Below, one piece after another: positions 54,360-62,106 of a stretch of DNA of 64,000 nt (positions are counted from its first letter, which is position 1; each line of letters opens with the position of its first letter). The stretch comes from Pseudokordiimonas caeni (lineage in GTDB: Bacteria > Pseudomonadota > Alphaproteobacteria > Sphingomonadales > Kordiimonadaceae), in NCBI RefSeq assembly GCF_026719705.1, contig NZ_JAPPRR010000001.1, positions 372,001 to 436,000 on the forward strand. Direction: 5' to 3'. A model generated the notes under the pieces. It was not told where the DNA came from. It saw only the letters and a program-made list of their open reading frames with translations, and ran no database searches. A program made the translations under genes and the position numbers.

Positions 54360-56168
54360 TCACACGCGGACGTCGATGCCGGTTTCGGCGGTTACATAGG
54401 GCAGGATCGCTTCAAGATCCGTGCTGTCGAGATGCAGGACGGTGCCTTCGGCGTCGTCGGTCGTGGTGCTTTCACCTTCCCCGGCAGTGCCGGTGCGGGC
54501 GGCGGTGCGTTCGTCGATCCGGTCAGCGAGCATGGCTTCGGCGAAGGCTTTGCCGGCACTTTCCTGCCCCGCGCCATCATCAAGGCTGAAGCTCAGGCCG
54601 GCCATGTCGGTCTTGTGGCCGCCGGCTTCCAGCGCTTTTTCAAGCGAACGGCTGTCGCGGCGCAGCATATCCAGCGTTTCGCGGCGGTCGGCGACCACCT
54701 CGGCGCGCACCACGCCATCCTGCGTGAACTGCATCTTCACCGTCACCCGGCCAAGCTCCGGCGGGTCGAGGCGGATGGTGAAATTCTTGTCGCCGGCTTC
54801 AACTGCCTTGGCGATCTGGATATTCACCTGATTGAGCACATAATTATTCTGTGCCTGGGCGGTGTAGCCGGTTGCAGCCGGACGGCCGAGGAGGGCGGTT
54901 TCGCCTTTCAGGGTCGACAGCCCGCCGCCAATCATGGACTGGCTGCTGGTGTCCGAGTGGCCGGTCAGGCTTTCGGGCGTGGCACTTGCTGCCGGCCGGT
55001 CGCTTGAGGCCAGAAGCAGGCCGGCGTCGCGGCCCGCTGTGCGGGTGGCATCGTGGGCCGGCTGGTTTGCGGCGGCAACATCGGTATCGGTGGCAGCCTG
55101 CTGTTGCGCACTGTTCGCGCTGTTGGTGGCAGCGGCGGTTTGTGCAGCCGACTTTGCCTTGCCATTTGCGTTGGCGGTTTTCTGCTGGCCTGTCTGGGCC
55201 TGCGCGAGTGCCGGGGCGGCATCGGCCGCAGCTTCATCGGCAAGTTCGGTCACGCTCGGTGTCAGGTCGGGCGAGGACGGGGCTTTCGATTTGGCGCTGG
55301 TGGCCTGCGCGTGTGCAGTGGCTGAAGCCTGCTCGGGCAGGTCGGCGACTGGTGCGGGCTCATCAAGCGTCTCAGCCGTCACGCTTGCATAGGTCACATC
55401 GGCCGGTTTGGGGTGCGGCACGGACTGCGCGCGGGCGGCATTGGCAGCACGCTCTGCAGCGAGTTCCGCGTCGTCGGCACTGGCGCCGGTGTCGTTGTAG
55501 CTGTCGCTATCGGCAGCAGGCGCAGCGTCAGCGCCGTCAGCGGTGAGGGCGGTTTCTGTTGAAACATCACCGCCTGTCTGGGCTCGCTCGGTGGCGACGG
55601 GTTGTACGGGCGTGCTATTGCTGGCGGTGTTCGCACTGGCGGCAGCATTGTCGGGCGTCGCCGACTGGGTGACTGTTCTGGCGGGGACATCGCTTGTGGA
55701 CACAACCGGCTGTTCAGTGCCGGCTTGCGCGTTTGTCTGCCCTGCAGTCGTATCGGCCGGTGCCGACGTGCCCTGATCCGGAGAAACGCTGCCATCTTCG
55801 GGCGCTGCCGGGGTCAAGCTGTCCGCAGCACCGGTATCGGCATCCATGCTGCCGTCTTCGGTGCCGGTGGCGCCAGCGCCGAGCATCTCGGGCAGGGTGG
55901 CCGGTAGGTCAGGCTGTTCGGTCGTGTAGCTATAGGGGCCAATGGCGAACATATAGTCTGTCGCGCTCATGCCTGCTGCGTCCGTGCCTTCCAGCAGCTG
56001 CCCGCCCGCAAACTTGCCGGGGGCTGCCGGGCTAGTGACGCCGGTCAGCATGTCGGCAAAGCTCTGGCCTGCCGCGCCCTGGCCATTTGCCTTGGTGCCC
56101 ATGAAAGCAGAGAGCATGCCGCTCGAGGAGGCACCAAACATCTGCATCATCTGATCGATCGGGTTCAT
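54360..56168 (-). CDS. fliK: flagellar hook-length control protein FliK
   Basis: A 602-residue export substrate. A long disordered Ala/Thr/Asp/Pro-rich N-terminal part (about 60-450) acts as the ruler; the folded C-terminal domain includes QIAKAVEAGDKNFTIRLDPPELG and VKMQFTQDGVVRAEVVADRRE, the Flg_hook signature. FliK stops hook growth by switching export specificity at FlhB. It heads fliK-flgD-flgE and has a sigma-54 promoter candidate about 90-105 bases upstream. Confidence 0.92.
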   Translation of the reverse strand: MNPIDQMMQMFGASSSGMLSAFMGTKANGQGAAGQSFADMLTGVTSPAAPGKFAGGQLLEGTDAAGMSATDYMFAIGPYSYTTEQPDLPATLPEMLGAGATGTEDGSMDADTGAADSLTPAAPEDGSVSPDQGTSAPADTTAGQTNAQAGTEQPVVSTSDVPARTVTQSATPDNAAASANTASNSTPVQPVATERAQTGGDVSTETALTADGADAAPAADSDSYNDTGASADDAELAAERAANAARAQSVPHPKPADVTYASVTAETLDEPAPVADLPEQASATAHAQATSAKSKAPSSPDLTPSVTELADEAAADAAPALAQAQTGQQKTANANGKAKSAAQTAAATNSANSAQQQAATDTDVAAANQPAHDATRTAGRDAGLLLASSDRPAASATPESLTGHSDTSSQSMIGGGLSTLKGETALLGRPAATGYTAQAQNNYVLNQVNIQIAKAVEAGDKNFTIRLDPPELGRVTVKMQFTQDGVVRAEVVADRRETLDMLRRDSRSLEKALEAGGHKTDMAGLSFSLDDGAGQESAGKAFAEAMLADRIDERTAARTGTAGEGESTTTDDAEGTVLHLDSTDLEAILPYVTAETGIDVRV

Positions 56169-56257
56169 CTACGCGAATTCCAAACTGTCCGATCCATTCT
56201 GGCGTGTCAGGCGGCCGGGCTTCTCATGGCCGCACGGAAAATCTCGTGGGACTGATC

Positions 56258-56274
56258 AGCAAGGATCGGGCCAA
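56258..56274 (-). promoter_or_regulatory. sigma-54 (RpoN) promoter for fliK-flgD-flgE
   Basis: Minus-strand TTGGCCCGATCCTTGCT differs from the consensus TTGGCACG-N4-TTGCW at one position and keeps GG and GC exactly ten bases apart. Transcription would begin near 56246 and leave a leader of about 80 bases before fliK. Confidence 0.75.
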
Positions 56275-56360
56275 TTTGCCAAGGCGCCAGAAATCAAGGG
56301 AATTTGATATGCGGCTGTAAACGGCCAGCAAGGCCTGAAAGTACAAGCGATCATGTCTTG

Positions 56361-56407
56361 CCGGGCAAAAAAGGCTGCAGGCCGGCAAGGGCGGAATCGC
56401 TTGCCGC
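56361..56407. promoter_or_regulatory. possible FlbD enhancer sites upstream of the sigma-54 promoter
   Basis: This part of the 368-base fliK/mnmA spacer has CCGGGCAAAAAAGGCTG (56361-56377), GCCGGCAAGGGCGG (56381-56394) and an opposed GCTTGCCGCC (56399-56408). GGCAAAAA resembles the Caulobacter ftr element. They are about 90-135 bases upstream of the sigma-54 box, typical enhancer distance. The rest of the spacer carries the mnmA leader and no other gene. Confidence 0.35.
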
Positions 56408-56536
56408 CTTGGCCCTTCTCCCTTATATGAAGCGGCAAGAAAGGCGGGCAGCGGCCCGCGACAAAGGCGGCCCCGGCAGCGGGTGGCGCCAATTGGCGGC
56501 AAGGGCCGGACGCGCCCGCCGCACAGGAACCGAGCC

Positions 56537-57679
56537 ATGAGTGTGAACAGTCTGGGGTTTGACCGCGCCCCCGAAAATACGCGCGTCGTTGTCGCCATGT
56601 CGGGCGGCGTGGACAGTTCGGTGACGGCAGCCCTTCTGAAGGATCAGGGCTATGACGTCGTCGGCATCACGCTGCAGCTGTATGATCACGGCGTCGCGGT
56701 GCAGAAGAAAGGCGCCTGCTGTGCAGGGCAGGATATCCATGATGCCCGCCGCGTGGCGGAAGCCATCGGGATTCCGCACTATGTGCTGGATTATGAAAGC
56801 CGGTTCAAAGATCAGGTGATGGAGGAATTTGCCGACAGCTATATCCGCGGCGAAACCCCGATCCCCTGCGTGCGCTGTAACCAGACGGTCAAGTTCAAGG
56901 ACCTCCTTGCCACCGCGCGCGACCTTGGCGCCGACTGCATGGCGACCGGGCATTATGTGCAGCGTACGCTCGGCGGCAGCGGCAAGGCGCAGCTCACCCG
57001 TGCCGTGGACCTTGGCCGCGACCAGAGCTATTTCCTGTTCACGACCACACAGGAACAACTCGATTTCCTGCGTTTCCCGCTTGGGGGAATGGAAAAGCCC
57101 GAGGTTCGCGCGCTCGCCGAAAATTACGGTCTCACCGTTGCAGACAAGCCGGACAGCCAGGACATCTGCTTCGTGCCCGAGGGCCGCTATGTGGATGTGA
57201 TCGAACGCCTGCGCCCGGGTGCCCTTGAAGCCGGCGAGATTGTCGATCTGGACGGCAATGTGCTCGGCACCCACGAAGGCATTATCCGCTATACGATCGG
57301 GCAGCGTCGCGGGCTGGGCATTGGCGGCGTGGCGGATCCCCTTTATGTGGTGAAGCTCGACCCCGCCAATAAGCGGGTGATCGTGGGCCCCAAGGAAGCA
57401 CTCGATACCCGCGCGATTGCGGTGAAGGACGTGAACTGGCTGGGCGAGCCTGTGGGCGAAGCGGGTATCGAGGTGCTGGCGCGCGTGCGCTCCACCCGTC
57501 CGCCCGTGCCTGCCACCCTGCGCCTTGGTGAGAAGGGCGACGCGATGCTGGAACTGCACGACCCTGAAGCCGGCGTTTCGCCGGGGCAGGCGGCTGTTTT
57601 CTATGATGGCGACCGCGTTCTTGGCGGTGGCTGGATCGCGAAAACCGTGAGCGCAGACAAGCGGTTGGCAGCAATCTGA
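56537..57679 (+). CDS. mnmA: tRNA-specific 2-thiouridylase MnmA
   Basis: A 380-residue enzyme that thiolates U34 of tRNA-Glu, -Gln and -Lys. PP-loop motif SGGVDSS (near residue 24), the first catalytic Cys in [13 protein letters not shown], and the second in [13 protein letters not shown] are present, as is the tRNA-binding [13 protein letters not shown] 56537 is the natural start; upstream in-frame codons have no conservation. It is divergent from fliK and apparently monocistronic. Confidence 0.95.
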   Translation: MSVNSLGFDRAPENTRVVVAMSGGVDSSVTAALLKDQGYDVVGITLQLYDHGVAVQKKGACCAGQDIHDARRVAEAIGIPHYVLDYESRFKDQVMEEFADSYIRGETPIPCVRCNQTVKFKDLLATARDLGADCMATGHYVQRTLGGSGKAQLTRAVDLGRDQSYFLFTTTQEQLDFLRFPLGGMEKPEVRALAENYGLTVADKPDSQDICFVPEGRYVDVIERLRPGALEAGEIVDLDGNVLGTHEGIIRYTIGQRRGLGIGGVADPLYVVKLDPANKRVIVGPKEALDTRAIAVKDVNWLGEPVGEAGIEVLARVRSTRPPVPATLRLGEKGDAMLELHDPEAGVSPGQAAVFYDGDRVLGGGWIAKTVSADKRLAAI

Positions 57680-57730
57680 CCTGCTTCCTCGATCACAAGT
57701 TGCGCGTGGGTCATACAAACGCTTGCGGCT

Positions 57731-57794
57731 ATGGTTAACAAAAGGTAAACTTTGCTGCGTACAAGTCGACTCGACTTTCAGAATCGAGCGACTC
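57731..57794 (+). promoter_or_regulatory. CtrA-like box and three GANTC sites upstream of the second PEP-CTERM gene
   Basis: GGTTAAC-AAAAGG-TAAAC gives TTAA-N7-TAAA at 57735-57749, one base from the CtrA consensus. Three GANTC sites (CcrM methylation motif) follow at 57768-57772, 57781-57785 and 57790-57794. The gene starts at 57827. Function is inferred. Confidence 0.4.
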
Positions 57795-57826
57795 TTTTTG
57801 TGACCAGATCAGATCAGGGAAGTAAC

Positions 57827-58423
57827 ATGCGCTTCGTTACCCTCAAGTCCGCTTTCTGTGCGGCTGCCGTGTTCGCGGCCTGTGCCTTTACCGCCCCCGT
57901 TTCGGCAACCACCAGCTTCCAGTTCAATGGTTCGATTGACGAGAGCTACATCGGCGGCATGCCCGTGGGCACCGAATTCATGGCGTGGGGCCTTTATGAC
58001 GAGACCAAGGTCGGTCTCGATGGCAAATACAGCTTCGCGGACAATGGCGGGGTGTTCTTCCTGCAGATCCTTGGCACCGTTTTCCATAAGGAAGATGACG
58101 ACCGCTGGGGGCTGGGCGGTGGCCCGATCCTTTCTTTCGATGAAACCGACGCGCTCGACCGTTTCAATTTTGAAATGAGCGGCAGCGATATCCTCGGCAT
58201 TGGCGGCACCTATCTTGGCGCCTTCGGCCTGCTCGGCTTCGAGAATGATTTTGGTGATTTCGCCAGCGGCACCTATGCGCTGACCAAACAGAGCTACCTG
58301 CCGCCGAATCCGGACCCGACCGGTGGCATCCCCGAACCTGCAACCTGGCTGATGCTGGTGGTGGGCTTTGGCCTTGCCGGTGCCGCGTGGCGCCGCCGCA
58401 TGCTGCTCGCCAAGGCGGCCTGA
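57827..58423 (+). CDS. secreted PEPxxWA-CTERM sorting domain protein (second)
   Basis: A 198-residue exported protein. Residues 1-25 form a signal peptide ending PVSA; the C-terminus has IPEPATW, a hydrophobic helix (LMLVVGFGLAGAA) and RRRM, the exosortase sorting signal. The C-terminal tail is closely similar to that of the first PEP-CTERM protein (6546-7313) but the body is different and shows no recognised domain. AGGGA precedes the ATG at 57827. It lies in a spacer between mnmA and a tRNA gene. Confidence 0.88.
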   Translation: MRFVTLKSAFCAAAVFAACAFTAPVSATTSFQFNGSIDESYIGGMPVGTEFMAWGLYDETKVGLDGKYSFADNGGVFFLQILGTVFHKEDDDRWGLGGGPILSFDETDALDRFNFEMSGSDILGIGGTYLGAFGLLGFENDFGDFASGTYALTKQSYLPPNPDPTGGIPEPATWLMLVVGFGLAGAAWRRRMLLAKAA

Positions 58424-58454
58424 GGGCGGCCGGGCGAACCCCTGAAAAAGCGTC

Positions 58455-58483
58455 TTGACGGGGTAGGGCTGGTCTATTATACC
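58455..58483 (+). promoter_or_regulatory. sigma-70 promoter of tRNA-Met
   Basis: TTGACG (58455-58460), a 17-base spacer and TATACC (58478-58483) form a good housekeeping promoter. Transcription would start near 58490, 37 bases before the tRNA. Confidence 0.75.
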
Positions 58484-58526
58484 GGCCCGGCTTCCGGCAA
58501 AACGTGCCGGGGCCCATGTCTTTCGG

Positions 58527-58603
58527 GGCCGAGTAGCTCAGTTGGTTAGAGCGGCGGAATCATAATCCGTAGGTCGGCGGTTCAAGTCCGTCCTCGGCTA
58601 CCA
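58527..58603 (+). tRNA. tRNA-Met (anticodon CAT), elongator
   Basis: A 77-base cloverleaf with encoded CCA: acceptor GGCCGAG/CTCGGCT, D-arm GCTC/GAGC, anticodon stem GCGGA/TCCGT, seven-base loop ATCATAA with anticodon CAT at 58561-58563, and T-arm GGCGG-TTCAAGT-CCGTC. The first pair is G-T and the anticodon stem lacks three G-C pairs, so it is not the initiator. The arm sequences resemble elongator tRNA-Met more than lysidine-modified tRNA-Ile2, but a CAT anticodon cannot separate them with certainty. Confidence 0.95.
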
Positions 58604-58611
58604 AATTTCGG

Positions 58612-58654
58612 AAAAGCCCTTGATTTCAGGCGAAATCAAGGGCTTTTCTTTTTG
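58612..58654 (+). terminator. terminator of tRNA-Met
   Basis: AAAAGCCCTTGATTTC and GAAATCAAGGGCTTTT form a 16-base-pair stem with a four-base loop, followed by CTTTTTGG. It begins nine bases after the tRNA. Confidence 0.92.
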
Positions 58655-58924
58655 GTGCGCCACGGGCAAGGTGGGCCTCTTGATTTCCGATAAAAAATCG
58701 CGGAAATGCCAAGTATTTTCCCCCGCATTTCGATGGGTCAAAAATTAAAGATTGCCAGTTTCGGAAATAAACTGTATTTCTGGCCCAGCGATATTTTTCT
58801 GCTGAGCTTTGGCTGTTGTGTGATTGACTCACACTCTGAACGATCACTCCCTTTAAAATAGTCGTTACATCATCCGCGATACGCGTGTGTTGCGGTCAAC
58901 TACATTGCTATGAAAGGGTTTAAC
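58655..58924 (+). other. AT-richer spacer and probable leader of the cold-shock gene
   Basis: Together with the terminator this leaves over 300 bases from the tRNA to the cold-shock gene without a supported gene. The region is AT-richer than the window average. Long untranslated leaders are common ahead of cold-shock genes, so part of it may be the 5' leader. I see no firm -35/-10 pair; TTGACT at 58823 and TAAAAT at 58853 are 24 bases apart, too far. Confidence 0.4.
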
Positions 58925-59134
58925 ATGGCCACTGGTACAGTAAAATGGTTCAATTCCACCAAAGGTTTCGGTTTCATCCAGCCTGATGACGGCGGCGCCG
59001 ATGCTTTCGTCCACATCTCCGCTGTCGAGCGCGCAGGTCTGCGCGAAATCGTTGAAGGTCAGAAGCTCAGCTATGACCTTGAAAGCGACCGCAAGTCGGG
59101 CAAGATGTCGGCTGGCAATCTCCAGGTTCTCTGA
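58925..59134 (+). CDS. cspA: cold-shock domain protein (CspA family)
   Basis: A 69-residue single cold-shock domain. It opens MATGTVKWFNSTKGFGFIQ with RNP-1 (KGFGFIQ) and has RNP-2 as DAFVHIS. It binds single-stranded RNA and DNA and melts RNA structure. ATG 58925 is eight bases after AAAGGG; an upstream in-frame ATG at 58910 would add five residues. A terminator follows. Confidence 0.94.
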   Translation: MATGTVKWFNSTKGFGFIQPDDGGADAFVHISAVERAGLREIVEGQKLSYDLESDRKSGKMSAGNLQVL

Positions 59135-59196
59135 ACCGGAACCTGCTTTCCCTGCATCATTCCTGGAATGTCAGTGTTGAAAGCACGAGACAAGCG

Positions 59197-59229
59197 AAGG
59201 TCAGGCAATTTGCCTGGCCTTTTCCTTTC
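59197..59229 (+). terminator. terminator of the cold-shock gene
   Basis: AAGGTCAGGCA and TGCCTGGCCTT pair (one G-T) around ATT, then TTCCTTTCT. It is 63 bases after the stop and just before the next small gene. Confidence 0.8.
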
Positions 59230-59264
59230 TGCCCGGCTGGCGGGCACTATGAAAAAGGGCGAGC

Positions 59265-59495
59265 ATGACGAACACCAACGCAAAGCCGCGTCAACAGGCA
59301 GAGCCGGTTGTCGACAGGAAGCAGTTACAGATCGTTGCACGCGAGCGTGCGTTCGAGGAGCTGGAAGAAGCGGCGTACGCCAATGACGAAAAGACCTCGA
59401 GGCTGCGCGAAGCCCGCCTCGCACGGGAAATGAAGGAACGCCTGAAGGCCGCCGCCGCAAGGGCCGTTTCGAAATCCGCGAAGAAAAAAGCCTGA
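59265..59495 (+). CDS. small basic helical protein of unknown function
   Basis: A 76-residue protein, mainly one charged helix (Glu, Arg, Ala-rich, about 20-65) with a lysine tail KSAKKKA. GGGCGAG lies just before the ATG and a terminator follows at the stop, supporting a real gene. I do not recognise the family; nucleic acid or ribosome binding is possible from composition only. It is downstream of cspA after a terminator. Confidence 0.75.
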   Translation: MTNTNAKPRQQAEPVVDRKQLQIVARERAFEELEEAAYANDEKTSRLREARLAREMKERLKAAAARAVSKSAKKKA

Positions 59496-59530
59496 CCCTG
59501 CGGCCGCCACCTGACGGCCGACATAAAAGA

Positions 59531-59566
59531 AAAAGCCCGCAGCCAAATGGCGCGGGCTTTTCTGTT
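59531..59566 (+). terminator. terminator of the small basic protein gene
   Basis: AAAAGCCCGC and GCGGGCTTTT enclose an 11-base loop and are followed by CTGTTTTT. It begins 36 bases after the stop and could also act on the minus-strand gene ending at 59625. Confidence 0.88.
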
Positions 59567-59624
59567 TTTGGGGCTTTCACCAATTTCAAAGTTTGTGATC
59601 AAGCTCAATTCGAAGGTAAGGATG

Positions 59625-60461
59625 TCACGGTGACCCTGATGGCTCACTAGGTGATTGGGCCGTCTTGGAAGCTAGAATCGGGGCCGTGTCCTGGGAATCG
59701 GTCGTCGCATTGCGAACTCTTTTTGCCACAAGATATTCAGTATCGTTCAGGGCCTTAAGATTGCTGTGTGCAGAGTCAGAATTCATCTCGGTTAACAAGG
59801 ATGAGAGCCGAGTGGCATTATGTGCTCCTTCCGCGGCATTAATGGCCCAATGTTGAAGTTCTCTCGTTGTGGCCAAAACAGATCGGAAAATTGCAAGTCT
59901 TCCTGGGTCGATGGTGTTTAGGTCGAGCACCCGTTCTGGCCCAGTCTTATAGCCACATCGAGTTCTAAACTCGAATTCAACGATCGCTTCAACCTGATAG
60001 AACGCTTTTGCTAGAGCAACAATGCCGTCCCAATCTTCGCGATAGAAGATGGGGTGCCCCTTGATCGTCATGGCGAGGAAGTGATCCGCTTGCTTTTCTG
60101 CCCACTGCTCAAATTCATCACGAGCTTTTCTGAAGTACACTGCTTCAAAGTCGGACACCATATCGAGCTTTTCGAGTGCTTGGTGAGCAAAGGTGCCGGC
60201 GAGGATGCGAGCGAGAGCTCCAGCGAAGTGCTTGTGCTCTATAAGAACCTCCGCTTCCGTCTCACGTTTTTTCCGTTGTGACTCTAATTGGCTTGGAATT
60301 GTAATCGCCGCAATACCTATCAATGCGGTTAGGAGTGCAATGGCCCAGTCTGCGGCGGTTCCCCATTCGTTGGGATTATAAGTCGGCAAGCCTCTTCCCA
60401 GCCAAAAGCCGACAAATCCAGCCACAATTGCTACCGCAATACCAATTAGCAGGAACGGCAT
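59625..60461 (-). CDS. membrane-anchored protein of unknown function, AT-rich for this window
   Basis: A 278-residue protein with two N-terminal membrane helices (about 3-25 and 35-55) and a soluble, mostly helical remainder with a Ser/Pro/Thr-rich tail. No family is recognised. ATG 60461 is eight bases after GGGAG; an in-frame GTG/ATG further upstream at 60500 has no such site. Codons ending in A or T are much more frequent than in neighbouring genes, and GC is visibly lower, which suggests recent horizontal acquisition. It has no mobile-element genes beside it. Confidence 0.75.
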   Translation of the reverse strand: MPFLLIGIAVAIVAGFVGFWLGRGLPTYNPNEWGTAADWAIALLTALIGIAAITIPSQLESQRKKRETEAEVLIEHKHFAGALARILAGTFAHQALEKLDMVSDFEAVYFRKARDEFEQWAEKQADHFLAMTIKGHPIFYREDWDGIVALAKAFYQVEAIVEFEFRTRCGYKTGPERVLDLNTIDPGRLAIFRSVLATTRELQHWAINAAEGAHNATRLSSLLTEMNSDSAHSNLKALNDTEYLVAKRVRNATTDSQDTAPILASKTAQSPSEPSGSP

Positions 60462-60572
60462 GTACACATCTCCCAGCCTAATTAGCGAGCCTAATGACAA
60501 TGTTCAACGCAAGCAAAAGAAAACCGGCCCCAAAGGGGGCCGGGTCTTTTATCTTGCGTCTCGTCTGTCCCG

Positions 60573-61967
60573 TCAGGCCGCAGTCGGTTCCGGGGCGCGC
60601 ATCAGGCGCGGGGCGAGGAAGATCTTGTAGGCAAGGAACACGGCACCCGCGATGGCGGCGAGGCCGGCGTGCAGGGCCCAGAAGCTTGTGGTCGGCATCG
60701 TCTCATAGAAGCCGCCTACCCAGCCGACGGCGAAGTTGCCGATGAAGAAGGCGAGATAATAGAGGCCGATCACGGTGGCATTCACAGCAGCCGGCGCAAG
60801 GCGCGAGAAGAGCGCGAGGCTGACCGGCAGCATGTGCGCAAAGCCGATGGAGTTCATGAAGTGGAAGGCCACGGGCCAGAAGAGGCCGATCTTGCCGCCT
60901 TCCGGCACCGTTGCCGCCGCCATGAACAGGCAAGCCATGCCGGCGATGGAGAAGATCGAGCCGATGATCAGTTTCGTCAGTTCGTCGGGTTCCTGCCAGC
61001 GCTTGCCGTACCAGCGGTAGAAAAGCGCCACACCGGCGAGGAAGCTGACGCTGACCACGGCATCAAGCGTGATGAGCCAGGTGGTCGGCAGCTGGGTCCC
61101 GAAGAAGTTCAGGTCGAAATGCTGATCGCCCCACACAAGATAGGCGTTGAAAATCTGCTGGTTCGGCATGATGCCGATGGCGAGCACGGGGATCAGCAGC
61201 AGCACGGCGAAAAGCGAGATCCAGTCCTGTCGGCTCATGGCCGGGCGGGCGGCTTTCTCGCGCGGACCCTGCGGCGTGAAATGCTCCTTCGGCAGATATT
61301 TCTGGCCCGCCACATAGATGATGAGGCCAAGAAGCATGCCAACGCCGGCGGCGCCAAAGCCCCAATGCCAGCCCACGGTTTCGCCGAGCGTGCCGACAAT
61401 GAGCGGCGAGGCGATCACGCCCGCATTGATACCCAGATAGAAAATCTGGAAGGCATCGGCGCGGCGCAGGTCGTCGGGCTTGTAAAGCGAACCCACCTGG
61501 CTCGCGATATTGCCCTTGAACATGCCGCAGCCGACCACAAGGCACAGCAGGGCAAACAGGAAGCTTGCCTCGAACGCCATCAGGAAATGGCCGACCGACA
61601 TGGTAATGGCACCAATCAGCACGGTGCGCCGCTTGCCGAGCCAGCGGTCGGCGATAAAGCCGCCGAAGATCGGGGTCAGGTAAACCGTGGCGGTGTAGGT
61701 GCCGAAAATGGCGGAGGCCAGCGCCTGTCCTTCAAGGCCGCCATAAAGTGTGCGGAAACTGTCGAAGAAGGCGATGTTTTCGATATGACCGGGCGTCAGC
61801 GCCACCTTGACCATGTAAAGCACGAGAAGGGCCTGCATACCGTAATAGGAAAAGCGTTCCCATGCTTCGGTGAATGCAAGATAGCCAAGCCCTTTCGGGT
61901 GCCCCAAAAAGGCGCGGTCGGCATGGTCGGCAATGGTGAGTTCAGGCGTCGCTTCGGCGCTGGTCAT
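60573..61967 (-). CDS. POT/PTR family oligopeptide transporter
   Basis: A 464-residue proton-coupled peptide transporter of the major facilitator superfamily. The family motif EAWERFSYYGMQALLVLY (ExxERFxYY) lies in helix 1, and GGFIADRWLGKRRT and FQIFYLGINAG correspond to POT signatures. About 12-14 helices are evident. ATG 61967 places the cytosolic N-terminus ahead of helix 1. It is downstream of the sugar symporter on the same strand, separated by a hairpin. Upstream is an inverted repeat TTCCCG/CGGGAA (62002-62021). Confidence 0.9.
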   Translation of the reverse strand: MTSAEATPELTIADHADRAFLGHPKGLGYLAFTEAWERFSYYGMQALLVLYMVKVALTPGHIENIAFFDSFRTLYGGLEGQALASAIFGTYTATVYLTPIFGGFIADRWLGKRRTVLIGAITMSVGHFLMAFEASFLFALLCLVVGCGMFKGNIASQVGSLYKPDDLRRADAFQIFYLGINAGVIASPLIVGTLGETVGWHWGFGAAGVGMLLGLIIYVAGQKYLPKEHFTPQGPREKAARPAMSRQDWISLFAVLLLIPVLAIGIMPNQQIFNAYLVWGDQHFDLNFFGTQLPTTWLITLDAVVSVSFLAGVALFYRWYGKRWQEPDELTKLIIGSIFSIAGMACLFMAAATVPEGGKIGLFWPVAFHFMNSIGFAHMLPVSLALFSRLAPAAVNATVIGLYYLAFFIGNFAVGWVGGFYETMPTTSFWALHAGLAAIAGAVFLAYKIFLAPRLMRAPEPTAA

Positions 61968-62070
61968 TGATTGTCTGGTCCCCGTATTTGTTGTTTTCGC
62001 GTTCCCGTCTGTGTGCGGGAATCGGCAGGGGAGCGTAGGACGCGGCAATCCGCCTTGGGAAGCGTTTTCT

Positions 62071-62099
62071 GCACCGGCCGGGGCGCGACCGGCCGGTGC
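62071..62099. terminator. GC-rich hairpin between symporter and POT genes
   Basis: GCACCGGCCGG and CCGGCCGGTGC form a perfect 11-base-pair stem around GGCGCGA, eight bases past the symporter stop on the minus strand. The T tract is weak or absent, so termination is probable but not certain. Confidence 0.55.
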
Positions 62100-62106
62100 G
62101 GGGTTT

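Noticed and set aside
58527-58603. Reading the CAT tRNA as tRNA-Ile2 (lysidine) or initiator tRNA
   Set aside because: The initiator features (C1-A72 mismatch, GGG/CCC anticodon stem) are absent, and the arms look more like elongator tRNA-Met; tRNA-Ile2 is less likely but not excluded.
58626-58847. A 73-codon minus-strand frame between tRNA-Met and the cold-shock gene
   Set aside because: It runs into the tRNA terminator stem, lacks a ribosome binding site and shows no recognisable protein pattern.
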